Of a stretch of 64,000 nucleotides of DNA, positions 24,383-35,675 are shown piece by piece. Source of the DNA: Leptodactylus fallax. Taxonomy: Eukaryota; Chordata; Amphibia; Anura; Leptodactylidae. The position numbers and the translations under genes are program-made. How positions within the stretch are numbered: position 1 is the stretch's first letter; each line of letters opens with the position of its first letter. Under the pieces are notes generated by a model that made no database searches, was not told where the DNA came from, and saw only the letters and a list, made by a program, of their open reading frames with translations. The stretch spans positions 2,232,001 to 2,296,000 of the forward strand of contig CAMRHE010000054.1 of NCBI GenBank assembly GCA_947044405.1, in the 5' to 3' direction.

Positions 24383-25949
24383 CAGTCATGGCCAAAAGTT
24401 TTGAGAATGATACAAATATTAATTTTTACAAAGTCTACTGCTTCAGTTTTTCTAATGGCAATTTGCATATACTCCAGAATGTTATAAAGAGTGATCAGCT
24501 TAACAGCAATTACTTGCAAAGTCAATATTTGCCTAGAAAATGAACTTTATCCCCCAAAACACATTTCAACATCATTGCAGCCCTGCCTTAAAAGGACCAC
24601 CTAACATCGTTTCAGTGATTGCTCCATTAACACAGGTGTGGGTGTTGATGAGGACAGGGCTGGAGATCAATCTGTCATGATTAAGTAAGAATGACACCAC
24701 TGGACACTTTAAAAGGAGGCTGGTGCTTGCCATCATTGTTTCTCTTCTGTTAACCATGGTTATCTCTAAAGAAACACGTGCAGTCATCATTGCACTGCAC
24801 AAAAATGGCCTAACTGGGAAGAGTATTGCAGCTAGAAAGATTGCACCTCATTCAACAATCTATCGCATCATCAAGAACTTCAAGGAGAGAGGTTCCATTG
24901 GTGCCAAAAAGGCTCCAGGGCGCCAAAGAAAGACCAGCAAGCGGCAGGACCGTCTCTTAAAAGTGTTTCAGCTGCGGGATCGGGCTACCAGCAGTGCAGA
25001 GCTTGCTGAGGAATGGCATCAGGCAGGTGTGAGTGCATCTGCACGCACTGTGAGGCGGAGACTTTTGGAGCAAGGCCTGGTCTCAAGGAGGGCAGCAAAG
25101 AAGCCACTTCTCTCCAGAAAAAACATCAGAGACAGACTGATATTCTGCAAAAGGTACAGGGAGTGGACTGCTGAGGACTGGGGTAAAGTCATTTTCTCTG
25201 ATGAATCCCCTTTTCGATTGTTTGGAACATCTGGAAAACAGCTTATTCGGAGAAGAAGAGGTGAGCGCTACCACCAGTCTTGTCTCATGCCAACTGTAAA
25301 GCATCCTGAAACCATTCATGTGTGGGGTTGCTTCTCAGCCAAGGGAATCGGCTCTCTCACAGTCTTGCCTAAAAACACAGCCATGAATAAAGAATGGTAC
25401 CAGAATTTCCTCCAAGAGCAACTTCTCCCAACCGTCCAAGAGCAGTTTGGCGCTCAACAATGCCTTTTCCAGCATGATGGAGCACCTTGCCATAAAGCAA
25501 AGGTGATAACTAAATGGCTCAGGGAACAAAACATAGAGATTTTGGGTCCATGGCCTGGAAACTCCCCAGATCTTAATCCCATTGAGAACTTGTGGTCAAT
25601 CATCAAGAGACGGGTGGACAAACAAAAACCAACAAATTCAGACAAAATTAAAGCATTGATTCTGCAAGAATGGACTGCTATCAGTCAGGATTTGGTCCAG
25701 AAGTTGATTGAGAGCATGCCAGGGAGAATTGCAGAGGTCCTGAAGAAGAAGGGTCAACACTGCAAATATTGACTTGCTGCATTAACTCATTCTAACTGTC
25801 AATATAAGCTTCTGTTACTCATAATATGAATGCAATTATATTTCTGTATGTGATAAAAACATATGACAAACACACATAAAAACCAGAGGGCAGCAGATCA
25901 TGTGAAAATATAATATTTGTGTCATTCTCAAAACTTTTGGCCATGACTG
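24383..25949 (+). mobile_element. Complete Tc1-like DNA transposon (DD35E type)
   Basis: The element is 1,567 bp, flanked by TA on both sides (24381-24382, 25950-25951). Terminal inverted repeats of about 40 bp start CAGTCATGGCCAAAAGTTTT and differ at only about one position in the first 40. They enclose an uninterrupted transposase gene. Nothing visible is missing, so this copy may be mobile or only recently immobilised. Confidence 0.92.
24756..25772 (+). CDS. Tc1-like transposase, DD35E, intact
   Basis: Cut-and-paste transposase of 338 residues. I chose ATG 24756 rather than 24723 because its context is ACCATGG and the protein then starts like other Tc1 transposases (MVISKETRAV); the upstream 11 residues look like leader sequence. 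A paired-type helix-turn-helix region occupies about residues 1-110, with an AT-hook-like APGRQRK at about 53-59. The RNase H-like catalytic domain follows. Catalytic residues are D149 (IFSDES), D241 (FQHDGAP) and E277 (PIENLW). There are 35 residues between the last two, giving DD35E rather than the common DD34E. Length is normal for the family and no stop or frameshift is seen. Confidence 0.93.
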   Translation: MVISKETRAVIIALHKNGLTGKSIAARKIAPHSTIYRIIKNFKERGSIGAKKAPGRQRKTSKRQDRLLKVFQLRDRATSSAELAEEWHQAGVSASARTVRRRLLEQGLVSRRAAKKPLLSRKNIRDRLIFCKRYREWTAEDWGKVIFSDESPFRLFGTSGKQLIRRRRGERYHQSCLMPTVKHPETIHVWGCFSAKGIGSLTVLPKNTAMNKEWYQNFLQEQLLPTVQEQFGAQQCLFQHDGAPCHKAKVITKWLREQNIEILGPWPGNSPDLNPIENLWSIIKRRVDKQKPTNSDKIKALILQEWTAISQDLVQKLIESMPGRIAEVLKKKGQHCKY

Positions 25950-26769
25950 TAGATCTAGAGAAAAAACAACCTTAAGATCCTATGCAAGTGAGGCAGTTGG
26001 TGCACTGGAGCAGGGTCTTCAGCTCTAGGAGCACTGTTGTTGTTGCTCAAGTAGAATGGGTGATGTCATAGCAGTAGGAGGATCAACTCTTACAGCATCG
26101 GGTGGTATAGACAGGGCTTGTTAGGGGTCTGAGCAGCAAGAACAGCTGACGTCCTGTCCCCAGTGCACCGATTGCCTCAATTGCATAACATTTCCACGTT
26201 GTTCTTTCTCCAAATTTACAAAAGTGACATTCCTAACAAATGTATGTTGTTTATCACTGCAATTTGCTCTACAACACTATTGGGACAGTTGACTATTCTT
26301 GGGGAAAGTGGTAGACTTCCTTTAAGGTATTTGGATGATATTGAAAAGTATCCCCAACGTGACCCATCTTTACATTGTGGGTGAAGAACTGCTGTAAAGA
26401 GTAGCTCCCGCTGGGTATTACATGGTTGCAGTTTTCCTTTAGCGCTCTATACAGCTTCACACCATAGAAAACAGACAATTATTGTGAGTTCCAGCAATCT
26501 GAGTAGCAGTGGCTGGTTGTTGGGCTGACTTATTTTAGCAAGGGCAACCCCTCTTAACTCTACAAATGTTCCCACACTCCTTTTCAAATCAATGAAAGCA
26601 TTCTATATTCAGAATGTGTCATTGTGTTTTTTGGCTGCTCACATCAACTAGAGATATCGAGCAACCAGGATTGGCTGTAAATTCCGAAGAAGGTGTTTCA
26701 GAGACAGGAGACCCACACATTTAAAGTTGAAAAAAAGCTCTAGGTCATAAATATGTTTATACAACTTAA

Positions 26770-27299
26770 AAGGATTCTATTATTACTAAAATCACTTTTT
26801 AAATAAGCATCTCTTCAAATAGCCTTTATAAAGGCTATTCCAGGTATACCTCCCTTTTTTTTTTTTTTTTTCTTTCAGCTGTTTTTCCACAAATCCGTTT
26901 TTCTTCATATGCAAATCATCTTCACAGAGCACAGGGGGCGTTATCCCTGTGTTCTGAGCACAGCCACGTCATTAGGAGTTCAACGCCCCCGCCTCCATTC
27001 AGCAATGCCTCCTTCTTCAAAAATGTTTACTCAACTAGCTGCATCAAGAGCAGCTAGTGACATTGGCGCCTTCCAATGTTGAAGCATTTTTGAAGAAGGG
27101 GGGTTGCTGATTGGAGGCTTTGAACTCTTGATGACACGGCTGCGCTTGCTCCGTTTTTCTTCATATGTAAATCATCTTCACGGATTTGTGGAAAACGGCT
27201 GAAAGAAAAGAAATAAGAGGTATGCCTGAAATAGTCTTTATAAAGGCTATTTGAAGATATGTTTATATAAAAAGGGATTTTAGCAATGATAGAATCCCT
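26770..27299. mobile_element. TTAA-flanked palindromic element
   Basis: Inverted arms of about 230 bases; AATAGCCTTTATAAAGGCTA and the Oct-like ATATGCAAATCATCTTCAC block recur in the opposite arm. TTAA is present on both sides (26766-26769, 27300-27303). Non-coding. Confidence 0.8.
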
Positions 27300-27351
27300 T
27301 TAATAAAAATTTACTTAGCCTTTTTAAAAAAAATATATATATAATAATGAT

Positions 27352-27413
27352 GATTTTTTATTTATATAGCGCCAACATATTCCGCAGCACTGTACAATTT
27401 GTTATATATATAT
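27352..27413 (-). repeat. L2/CR1-like LINE 3' tail, reverse orientation
   Basis: Reads TTTATATAGCGCCAACATAT and ACTGTACAATTTGT, the complement of the LINE 3' end. Confidence 0.8.
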
Positions 27414-28218
27414 TTGTAGCACGGTGCTGAGCCACATGGCAGATGACACTTTTAGCACAGGAAAGTAAAGGGCACACAATACTGTATTGATTCATGCTAA
27501 AAGCCAAAGTGGAGAACTAGTATCTGGAATGTGGGCATGCAGAGATGTACTGCACAGCAGGAGTGACATGTAATGGGCACTGAATTCTGAAGCTCTAAAT
27601 CGCACACTCGCATCTTATTTATCGCTAGCTTTAATCTGAATCAATAATACATTTTTTTTTCCCTGCATTTTACTTTGTTGACCTAAGATATTTTATGATT
27701 TGAAGGGTAGAAGATCATGAAATTAAACCATCCTATTAGCCACTGGGTTATGGCTTGTCTTGTACTTTGTATATCGTACATGTTGGTATATTGGTGAATA
27801 CATATAAGCAGGTGTGCTTCAAGGTATGACTAGGGGTAATCTTAAGTGTCCTCTATCCTTCTCAATGTATTTTTCTTACAGCCGATTGATCTTTGCTGCT
27901 ATGCAGGGCTATACCTGATCTGCCTATTTTCTATGCTTGATACAAAGTAATTCAGTGTGCATGTGGCTTTTAGCATGAAATGCATCTCTTCATGCATGAG
28001 TCTTTTATGTCTTTTAGATGTCTGTCATACTTGGACATGAAAATAGATGTAATGGCTTTGCGTGTGATTTTTCAATGTCCTACGTATGAGTGGTTGAGGC
28101 GATTATAGCGTTCTCTTGTGTCCATCCTGTCAATATTCGGTGCTGTGAACTGCTATATGCACTTTCAAGGTTTATACTTTTGAGCCCTAATTAGATGTTT
28201 CATTTAATTGATTTCTAG

Positions 28219-28331
28219 GTGCTGAAAGTAGAACTTCAGCTTCTGATGCAATAGGCGGACTGTCTGAAATGTTTAATGAACAAAGAAATAAATGCACAGA
28301 GGAATCACGGAAAACAGAGAAAAGCAGAAAG
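28219..28331 (+). CDS. mcph1: MCPH1 exon 9
   Basis: Encodes SAESRTSASDAIGGLSEMFN and on to KTEKSRK. Only the frame used (phase 1 in) is open; it joins exon 8 as PSAESR. Acceptor TTTCTAG, donor AAG|GTCAGT, phase 0 out. The region is not strongly conserved between species, so the assignment rests on phase, splice sites, position and the Lys-rich end before the TRSLVMTSM block. Confidence 0.82.
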
Positions 28332-29055
28332 GTCAGTTGAACTGTAAATTACTTTGATTGGTCCTTTTTTAGTGTTTTGCTCAGCAGTGGTTTTTTGAAT
28401 GTGTAGCACAAATCTGTATTGATTTGGTAAAGTACTGGAGCAGTTGAATATGCCGGTAATGCCTACAGCTTATTGACTTGTCTCTTCTGAACAGCAATGA
28501 CATAGCTGTGGGAATAATTTGCACATTGTATGCAATGAGAATAGAGGTGAAAAGCATAAAAACAATACATAAACGAGTTATTAACTTTGCTGTCTACTTT
28601 GCACAATAAGCGTAAAAACATCTGCTATATCACGGTTATTGACTTAACTACTTAAATAACCTATTATAACAACTCAGATCGCAGGGAATGCTAGGTATGT
28701 GTTTAAACAGGTAAGGATTGTAGTAGCAGCTGGAAGAATAAAGAAGTATTGCCTATAAAAGTGATATTACATTTTACACTCTGAAAGTAAATCTGAGTAA
28801 TCAAATGGAATCATAAAGACAAGATCTAAAATACTGTATATGAATGTAGTTTGTTTTTCAACAGTGCTTCACAAAGTCTTCGTATATGTCTTGTATGAAG
28901 TAAATAGACTTATAGTGCCTACAATAAATAGATTTATCCAGCATGTAACATATTTGGACAATTTAGGCAACCTGTTTGACCATTATGAACTTGAACCCCA
29001 GATTGGGGCATGTTTGATTGTTTGTACGTACCAGAGAAAAGTCATGTCTATGGCT

Positions 29056-29248
29056 AGGTTGACACCTGCGCCCGGTCGCCGCCTGGGGATTCCATTCCCC
29101 ATTCCGTTTTAAAAATGCGGAGAGAAAAGTCCTGCAAGCAGCGCATTTTCTGCCCTTTTCGGGCGGAAATCCGGCGGACCCCATTATACCTATGGGATCC
29201 GCGGGTTTCTGGAGGTAACCGCTTTTTTAAGCACACACAGGTGTGAAC
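29056..29248. mobile_element. Foldback MITE
   Basis: GGTTGACACCTGCGCCCGG at the left and CACAGGTGTGAACC at the right are inverted copies next to CTA. The interior has the AAAAGTCCTGCAAGCAGCGC core common to several foldback elements in the window. Confidence 0.72.
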
Positions 29249-29357
29249 CTAGCATAAATAAGAAGGTGTGGAGACGTATCAGAATGTTGTGGTTTTTTTT
29301 AAATTTTTTGTTTTTTAAAGAATATATACCACAGTTTGGATTAAAACTGCAGCTTAA

Positions 29358-29694
29358 GGAGGACCTTTCACCCCCCACCAAGTCCAACTTTTTGCATCAT
29401 TTAATAGGCTCTGCAGTGATTCTGGCACAATTGGAATTTTTTTCTCTAGTTCCTGAGCAATAAGTGCTTTTAGTTTTGGTGACTCGTATGTTATTTAGGC
29501 TCTGTACTGTCAAGTGGATAACATCAAGCAGGAGCAGACAAGAGGTGTGATTCTGAGCTCTGACACTGGCTGCCTCTGATTGGAGCTCTGAATCACACCC
29601 CCCTGCCTGACACTGCCCTTTTTATATTACAGATCTTAAAGGGGTTGTCCTGGCAAAAATTTATCTTTTAAATGGGCCAGGGAAAGTGAAGAAG

Positions 29695-29725
<31 letters not shown>

Positions 29726-30081
29726 TCCTTTTCCTGCTGATCCGGGGCCTCCCAGCACGGTCCGGTCCGGTCCGTTGCCGGTCCCGCTGCACGTGACTGC
29801 TGAGGCCAATCAGCGGCCTCAGCTAAGGACACATGATGTCACTACCTATGATGTCCCGGGTCACTTCCTGAAGCTTGCTGATTGGCCTCAGCAGTTTCAG
29901 TGGAAGGGTTTCGCGAAGTCACAGCCGGCGAGGAGTTTCACTTCAACAAGACACTGGAGCAGCCAGACCGGACTATGCTGCAAGGACACCAGAGCATCGG
30001 GAACAGGTGTGAGTGAGGGGAGCGGAAGCCTATCATCAGATACTAAGAACTGGAGTTAGCGGAGGTGGTGAAAGGTCTTCT
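29358..30081. mobile_element. TTAA-flanked element with an inner repeat
   Basis: Left GGAGGACCTTTCACC and right GGTGAAAGGTCTTC are inverted, with TTAA on both sides (29354-29357, 30082-30085). A different dispersed repeat beginning AAAGGGGTTGTCCTGGC at 29638 lies inside, followed by a long A-run, so this is probably a nested structure. Confidence 0.65.
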
Positions 30082-31794
30082 TTAAATTCATTGTAATTGA
30101 GTTGCTTAATATAAGTCCATTTTAAAGTCTCACATACTTGGTACTGGGGATTATAACACTGAGTTGGACATTTTCATGTATAAATCAGGACATGAGGATA
30201 AGAGCCCATGTATATGACCATATTACAGAATGCAATGCTTGTAGTGGATAGTGCTGTACTTCAGAAGCACTATATTGTGATAAATGGTGAACATTATGAC
30301 CCATAAACAAACAGTAGGATCTCTGCTGCTGTACTTTACTGTATGCATGGACCTTTACACACAGGTATGTCAATTGATAAGATATACAGTGGGGAAAAAA
30401 GTATTTAGTCAGCCACTAATTGTGCAAGTTCTCCCACTTAAAAAGATGAGAGACCTGTAATTGACATCATAGGTAGACCTCAACTATGAGAGACAAAATG
30501 AGAAAACAAATCCAGAAAATCACATTGTCCGATTTTTGAAGAAGTTATTTGCAAATTATGGTGGAAAATAAGTATTTGGTCAATAACAAAAGTTCATCTC
30601 AATACTTTGTTATATATCCTTTGTTGCCAATGACAGAGGTCAAACGTTTTCTGTAAGTCTTCACAAGGTTGGCACACACTGTTGCTAGTATGTTGGCCCT
30701 TTCCTTCATGCAGATCTCCTCTAGAGCAGTGATGTTTTGGGGCTGTCGCTGGGCAACACGGACTTTCAACTCTCTCCAAAGATTTTCTATGGGGGTTGAG
30801 ATCTGGAGATTGGCTAGGCCACTCTAGGAGCTTGAATTGCTTCTTACGAAGCCACTCCTTCATTGCCCTGGTGGTGTGCTTGGAATCATTGTCATGCTGA
30901 AAGACACAGCCACATTTCATCTTCAATGCCCTTGCTGATGGAAGGAGATTTGCACTCAAACTCTCACAATACATGGCCCCATTCATTCATTCATGTGTAT
31001 GGATCAGTCGTCCTTGTCCCTTTGCAGAGAAACAGCCCCAAAGCATCATGTTGCGACCCCAATGCTTCACAGTAGGTATGGTGTTCTTTGGATGCAACTC
31101 AGCATTCACTCTCCTCCAAACACGACAAGTTGTGTTTCTACCAAACAGTTCTACTTTGGTTTCATCTGACCATATGACATTCTCCCAATACTCTTCTGGA
31201 ACATCCAAATGCTCTCTAGCAAACTTCAGACGGGCACGGATATGTACTGGCTTAAGCAGAGGGACACGTCTGGCACTGCAGGATCTGAGTCCCTGGCGGT
31301 GTAGTGTGTTACTGACGGTAGCCTTTGTTATGTTAGTCCCAGCTTTCTGCAGGTCATTCACTAGGTCCCCCCATGTGGTTCTGGGATTTTTGCTCACCGT
31401 TCTTGTGATCATTTTGACCCCACGGGGTGAGATCTTGCGTGGAGCCCCTGATCGAGGGAGATTATCAGTGGTCTTGTATGTCTTCCATTTTCTAATTACA
31501 CTATGTAACACAAATTTTGTTCCCAGCTTTTAAATGTTATATTCCAATTGCTTATGTCTAAAACAAATGAAAAATTGCTTACAGTCATCATAAACTTCGC
31601 TTTTGTGACCACGGCAACGAAAATTATGCATTTTTACTATAGAAACAGATGATTTTGCATCTTCTCATTTATACAGTCACACTATTTATTTTATTTATTA
31701 TTACACATTATTTATTTCACACTAATGACTAGTGATATTTACAATATTAACACAGTTAATCTGCTATTTAAGAGAGTAGCATTTATCCACTTAC

Positions 31795-32002
31795 CTTCAA
31801 GAGTTTTCTTGCAGTGCTCACATGTGAAATGAGGAGCCCATGGTTTGTCTTGGTCACCAACAGGCATGCCGAAGTATGCTTTGTAGGCCTCACACATCTT
31901 AGAAGATGCTTCCACAGAGTACTTTTTCGCTCTTGTCTTTATAAACTGGCCACATATGTAGCAAAATGCGTCTGCTGGATGTATGCAACCTCTTGATGCC
32001 AT
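31795..32002 (-). CDS. First exon of a Cys-rich, transposon-associated protein
   Basis: An ATG at 32002 opens 69 codons starting MASRGCIHPADAFCYICGQF and ending CEHCKKTLEG. The exon stops in phase 1 at a perfect donor (GAAG|GTAAGT at 31794). Cysteines are in paired C-x2-C arrangements (CYIC, CEHC) with a nearby His, suggesting a small zinc-binding fold. I recognise the sequence as the conserved N-terminus of a large family of predicted animal proteins that I believe are transposon-derived; their function is not known to me. The reading frame shows no lesion. The following exons are absent from the element, so any transcript must splice to outside sequence. Confidence 0.7.
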
Positions 32003-32357
32003 CTAAATTGACTAAGTTGCTGTGTACTGTAAGGAAAAAGGATGCCTCTCCAAACTTGATAAAAATGGTCTTTATTCCATGCAGTATTAAAGTTCAAGAG
32101 TGTACTGAGGATTCAGCAGAGCAAGATTGATTACCCGGTACCAGAGTAACACACAATATATACATTTACATTCCTAAGCTCCTCCTGTAATGGGTGTGGG
32201 GTGAAGTGTGAATACTGTCGTTATCAGAATCTGAATAGACATTGAATTCACACCTGTCTGTCTAGGTCAATTCCCCTTTGTCTGTGATGGCCATTGCCCA
32301 CTTACTATGCAATCCCAATCAATTAGATCCTGTCTCTCAGGAAGGGCTATAGTGGCC

Positions 32358-32366
32358 CTATATAAC
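32358..32366 (-). promoter_or_regulatory. TATA-like box downstream of the heat-shock array
   Basis: On the minus strand it reads GTTATATAG. It is placed between the heat-shock elements and the exon at 32002, about 360 bases upstream of the ATG; the spacing to the array is that of a heat-inducible promoter. Confidence 0.45.
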
Positions 32367-32404
32367 TGTAGTTATACAGCTACCTACAATTCTGTACAGT
32401 CCCA

Positions 32405-32471
32405 GAAAGTTCTAGATAATTCTGGGCATTTCTAGAAACTTCTTGATAGTTCTCACAATTCCAGAAGCTTC
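32405..32471 (-). promoter_or_regulatory. Heat-shock element array in the CACTA-like insertion
   Basis: Three clusters follow the HSF consensus of alternating GAA and TTC at 5-base spacing. 32405-32422 has GAA, TTC, GAt, TTC. 32430-32452 has TTC, GAA, TTC, GAt, TTC and contains the perfect trimer TTCTAGAAACTTC. 32459-32471 is the perfect trimer TTCCAGAAGCTTC. They lie about 40-110 bases upstream, in minus orientation, of a TATA-like box. HSF1 binding is inferred, not shown. Confidence 0.65.
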
Positions 32472-33394
32472 TTAAGTATCTTGAAATATTGTGAATATCC
32501 TTAAAAATAGATCAATTTCAAAATATCATTGTGCTGACCACAAATGCAAAGTTTACAGGGAATAATAACTTTTTTCTATTCATTTAAGGTACAAACAATC
32601 AGGAAAACACACTTAACAAATGAAAATTGTTACATGGTGTTATTGCTCCCACAGTTGATTTCTTCACACCAAGCTGCTTGCCTATTGCAGATTCAGTCTT
32701 CCCAGCCTGGTGCAGGTCTACAATTTTGTTTCTGGTGTCCTTCCACAGCTCTTTGGTCTTCACCATAGTGGAGTTTGGAGTGTGACTGTTTGAGGTTGTG
32801 GACAGGTGTCTTTTATACTGAAAACTATTTCAAACAGGTGCCATTACTACAGGCAATGAGTGGAGGACAGAGGAGCCTCTTAAAGAAGAAGTTACAAGTC
32901 TGTGAGAGCCAGAAATCTTGCTTGTTTGTAGGTGACCAAATACTTATTTTCCACCATAATTTGCAAATCAATTCTTAAAAAAAAATCAGACAATGTGATT
33001 TTCTGGATTTGTTTTCTCATTTTGTGTCTCATAGATGAGGTCTACCTATGATGTCAATTACAGGCCTCTCTCATCTTTTTAAGTTGGAGAACTTGCACAA
33101 TTGGTGGCTGACTAAATACTTTTTTTTTCCCCACTGTATTGAAAATTACTAAATTAAACTTCATTCCCACTAGTATTTTCCTGCTTGGTCAACATTCTGT
33201 TACTGTTTCATGGTAAGAACAATGAAGTCTGCAGCACTATTCTTGCTGTCAAAAATACCAAAACCTTGATGGACTTATGTTTGACACATCTGTCATAGCT
33301 GTCATTACTCCATTATGACCAGAAGACATAATTCTAGACTGCCGGGACCAAAATACTTCCCAAACCAATAGAAGTGCCATGTTGGGGCCTTTAA

Positions 33395-33892
33395 ATGTGT
33401 ATTCCAATGAACATAATCATATCTATAATGGTAGATAATTAAAAGTTTAACATTTTTGCAGATATAAGTAGTTAAAAATTCTGCAGAGTTTTAAAGATTT
33501 TCTATAACTATCTTAGTGGTGTGAGTCTGTTGTCTTGATCGGTTGCCAATGGGTACGACCACTAATGCAGAAACTTTCTATGGTCTGGGACTTGTCAGGA
33601 ATCCAGCTATGATTTTCTTATTGTCACTGGGTTATCAGGCAGGTACATTGCATGTATCAGAAGAGATCCCGTCTACTCTAAAGAAATCATAGCTGATTTT
33701 CAGACCTTAGAAAGGTCCTGCATTCATGGTCGTATCCACTGGCAACAGATCAAGACAACAACTTGTGACCACAAGATATTTAGAGAAAATCTTTAAAACT
33801 CTGCAAAATGTTTAATTACTTATATTTCCAAAAATGTTTAACTTTTAATTATCTACAAATTTAAAAATGGTTATGTTCATGGGAATACCTCT
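33395..33892. mobile_element. TTAA-flanked palindromic element
   Basis: Arms are inverted over about 230 bases, with GCAGAGTTTTAAAGATTTTC on one side and its complement on the other. TTAA flanks both ends (33391-33394, 33893-33896). Same family as 20485-21273. Confidence 0.8.
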
Positions 33893-35675
33893 TTAATGAA
33901 AGCAGAAACATACCTTTGTGGACACAAACCAATGAACCAATGCAGATACACTCATCTTTTTGCAGATATGCATTTCAGATTGTAATTGGCAACAGGGCCT
34001 GATTTGTCAGATCTGCCTACTGATAGCTAAAAGTGCACTGAATGTTCTCTAAAATTGCTACCTGATGTCACCCCTTTAGCAATGAATTACAAGGTGTCAA
34101 AAAGGTGAAGTCTTCTAAATAAAGTGGGGTTTTTTTTTCTGTATGTACTGTAATATATGCTGTAAGTAGGTATTTTCTAAGCTGATACATTTTAAAGAAA
34201 GTAAAAAATGTTAAAAATGCGCTTATAACCAGTTTCCACTGAGAACAAGGTTTTTTTTTTTTTGGTTTTTTTTTTCATTAGTTTACAACGAAAAAAAAAT
34301 TGGATAAAATTCTGGTGCAATTTTAGTGTAGAGTCACATTTTAAACCCTGACCCTTTCTTGACAAGTCCCAACGATTTTTGGTAAGCCCCAAAGGCACAA
34401 AAACTGACAAAGTATTTTAAAACCTCTAATAAACATGATGTAAAACATGTATGATGGTTTAGGTTTTTTTGCACAAATTGTGCCAGAATTCTGGCACATT
34501 TTCAGTTCATTTCATGTACTAAGTACTACACCCATTGTGCTATTTTTTTTTCCATTTTCTAGGCTGTTCTGATCAGTATCTGTATGCTGCTTTGATCTTC
34601 CTGGTACTGCCTCATACATGTATCCAGACATGTGTATATCTTGCAATGTGATAGCCTTTCCTGCATTTCTTTGAATTTTATTTCGTGTCTGCTGGTAATT
34701 ACATTCAGTTTTTCTAAGGAAAACATGATCTTGCTGCAAATCATCCAGCGATGTTGAGCCTGATTGATATTCACAGCTTGACTTTAATATTTTAGGCTGT
34801 TAGTGCTGATACATTTAATTAGTAAAATGTTTTTAGACAAAGAGACATAGCTAGAAACTTATCTCCTGCTGTTCAGTATCTATTTTCCAAACCAGGCTTT
34901 GGCTGGATTCAGGCAAGTATTCTATTAATGTCTAACAGAGGTCCTTTTTCTTAAGATAAACTTCTATGTTTGTCTACTATAAAGATATAGTAGTAACACT
35001 TCCTTTTTAATTAAACATAAAAATCTAAGTATTAGGCTATGGTTACAAAAGTGACATGTAGTTGCACAATATAAGATTACAGTGTCCCACCAGTAAAGTT
35101 CTCCTAATGATAGTGAATGTATTCCCTTTGCAACCTACAAGATGTCATTACCTTATAACCAGACAAAATCCGATCCTACTGGATTTCTGCACAATTACAT
35201 TCACTATTAGTTGCAACTCGCAGAGTGATATTTGCAGTCTTAAAGACGACCTGTCACATTTCATGATGTGTATTTTAGTAACTTGTCTTCTACATTAAAT
35301 AATTCTACGGTATATTTTCTTACAGCTTTGCATTGTGTTGTTCCTCTGTTACAACTAGGAACTGATAAATCAATTGACAACTGGCTGTTACCAATATATT
35401 AAATTATATTATGACAAAGTATTGTAATTTGTCCTGCAAAAATTAAGCCATCACATGATGGGAAAGGATTAAATATTTTGAAGCCAACCCTCTCTATGTA
35501 ATCCTAGCCTTAAACCTCTGGTAGGTATAGGTATATATATTTGGTTTGTTACACCAGTTTTACACATCTCTGTATGTACATTTACAACAGGTACTAGACA
35601 CAATGAAATGCCAGTATATAAAGTATTGGCCACAATGTATAATAAATGCTAATAAATTTTCTCTCTCTTCCTAAG

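Larger units (their letters stand above)
16720..28218 (+). other. MCPH1 intron 8 (11.5 kb)
   Basis: Mostly mobile DNA: TTAA palindromes, TTA/TAA/CTA foldback elements, an L2-like LINE and the DD35E Tc1 element, each listed separately. Stretches 17500-18030, 18360-19565, 22680-23420, 24000-24380, 25955-26765 and 27420-28215 show no gene. Confidence 0.8.
31499..32639 (-). mobile_element. CACTA-like insertion inside the Tc1 copy, TTA duplication
   Basis: The insertion is 1,141 bp and its borders are fixed by the interrupted Tc1 sequence. Ends are CACTATGTAACA and, inverted, CACCATGTAACA: 12 bases with one mismatch. A 3-bp TTA is duplicated on both sides (31496-31498, 32640-32642). CAC-type ends with a 3-bp duplication are what EnSpm/CACTA (CMC) elements make. 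Inside are an open first exon with a splice donor and, upstream of it, a heat-shock-like promoter. No transposase catalytic core is present, so this is a deletion derivative or only the 5' part of a larger element. Confidence 0.78.
30594..32766 (-). pseudogene. Dead Tc1 transposase, interrupted
   Basis: It starts at an ATG at 32766 ([12 protein letters not shown]), with a helix-turn-helix part up to about 32643. It resumes at about 31495 with IRKWKTYKTTDNLPRSGAP after the inserted element. The catalytic region shows VIWSDETKVELFG, then an in-frame stop after LIHTHE (about 30987). [10 protein letters not shown] and [10 protein letters not shown] follow. A frameshift just after LNP (about 30795) removes the frame that would carry the third catalytic acid. 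Three separate lesions: insertion, stop, frameshift. Confidence 0.88.
30387..33136 (-). mobile_element. Tc1/mariner transposon split by a second insertion
   Basis: Inverted ends CAGTGGGGAAAAAAGTATTT (left) and the complementary right end CCCCACTG are both next to TA (30385-30386, 33137-33138). The transposase reads on the minus strand. Removing the inserted 31499-32639 segment and one TTA leaves about 1.6 kb, the normal Tc1 length. It is not active (see transposase entry). Confidence 0.9.

Noticed and set aside
30973..31533. 186-codon + strand open frame
   Set aside because: It is the antisense shadow of the Tc1 transposase on the minus strand.
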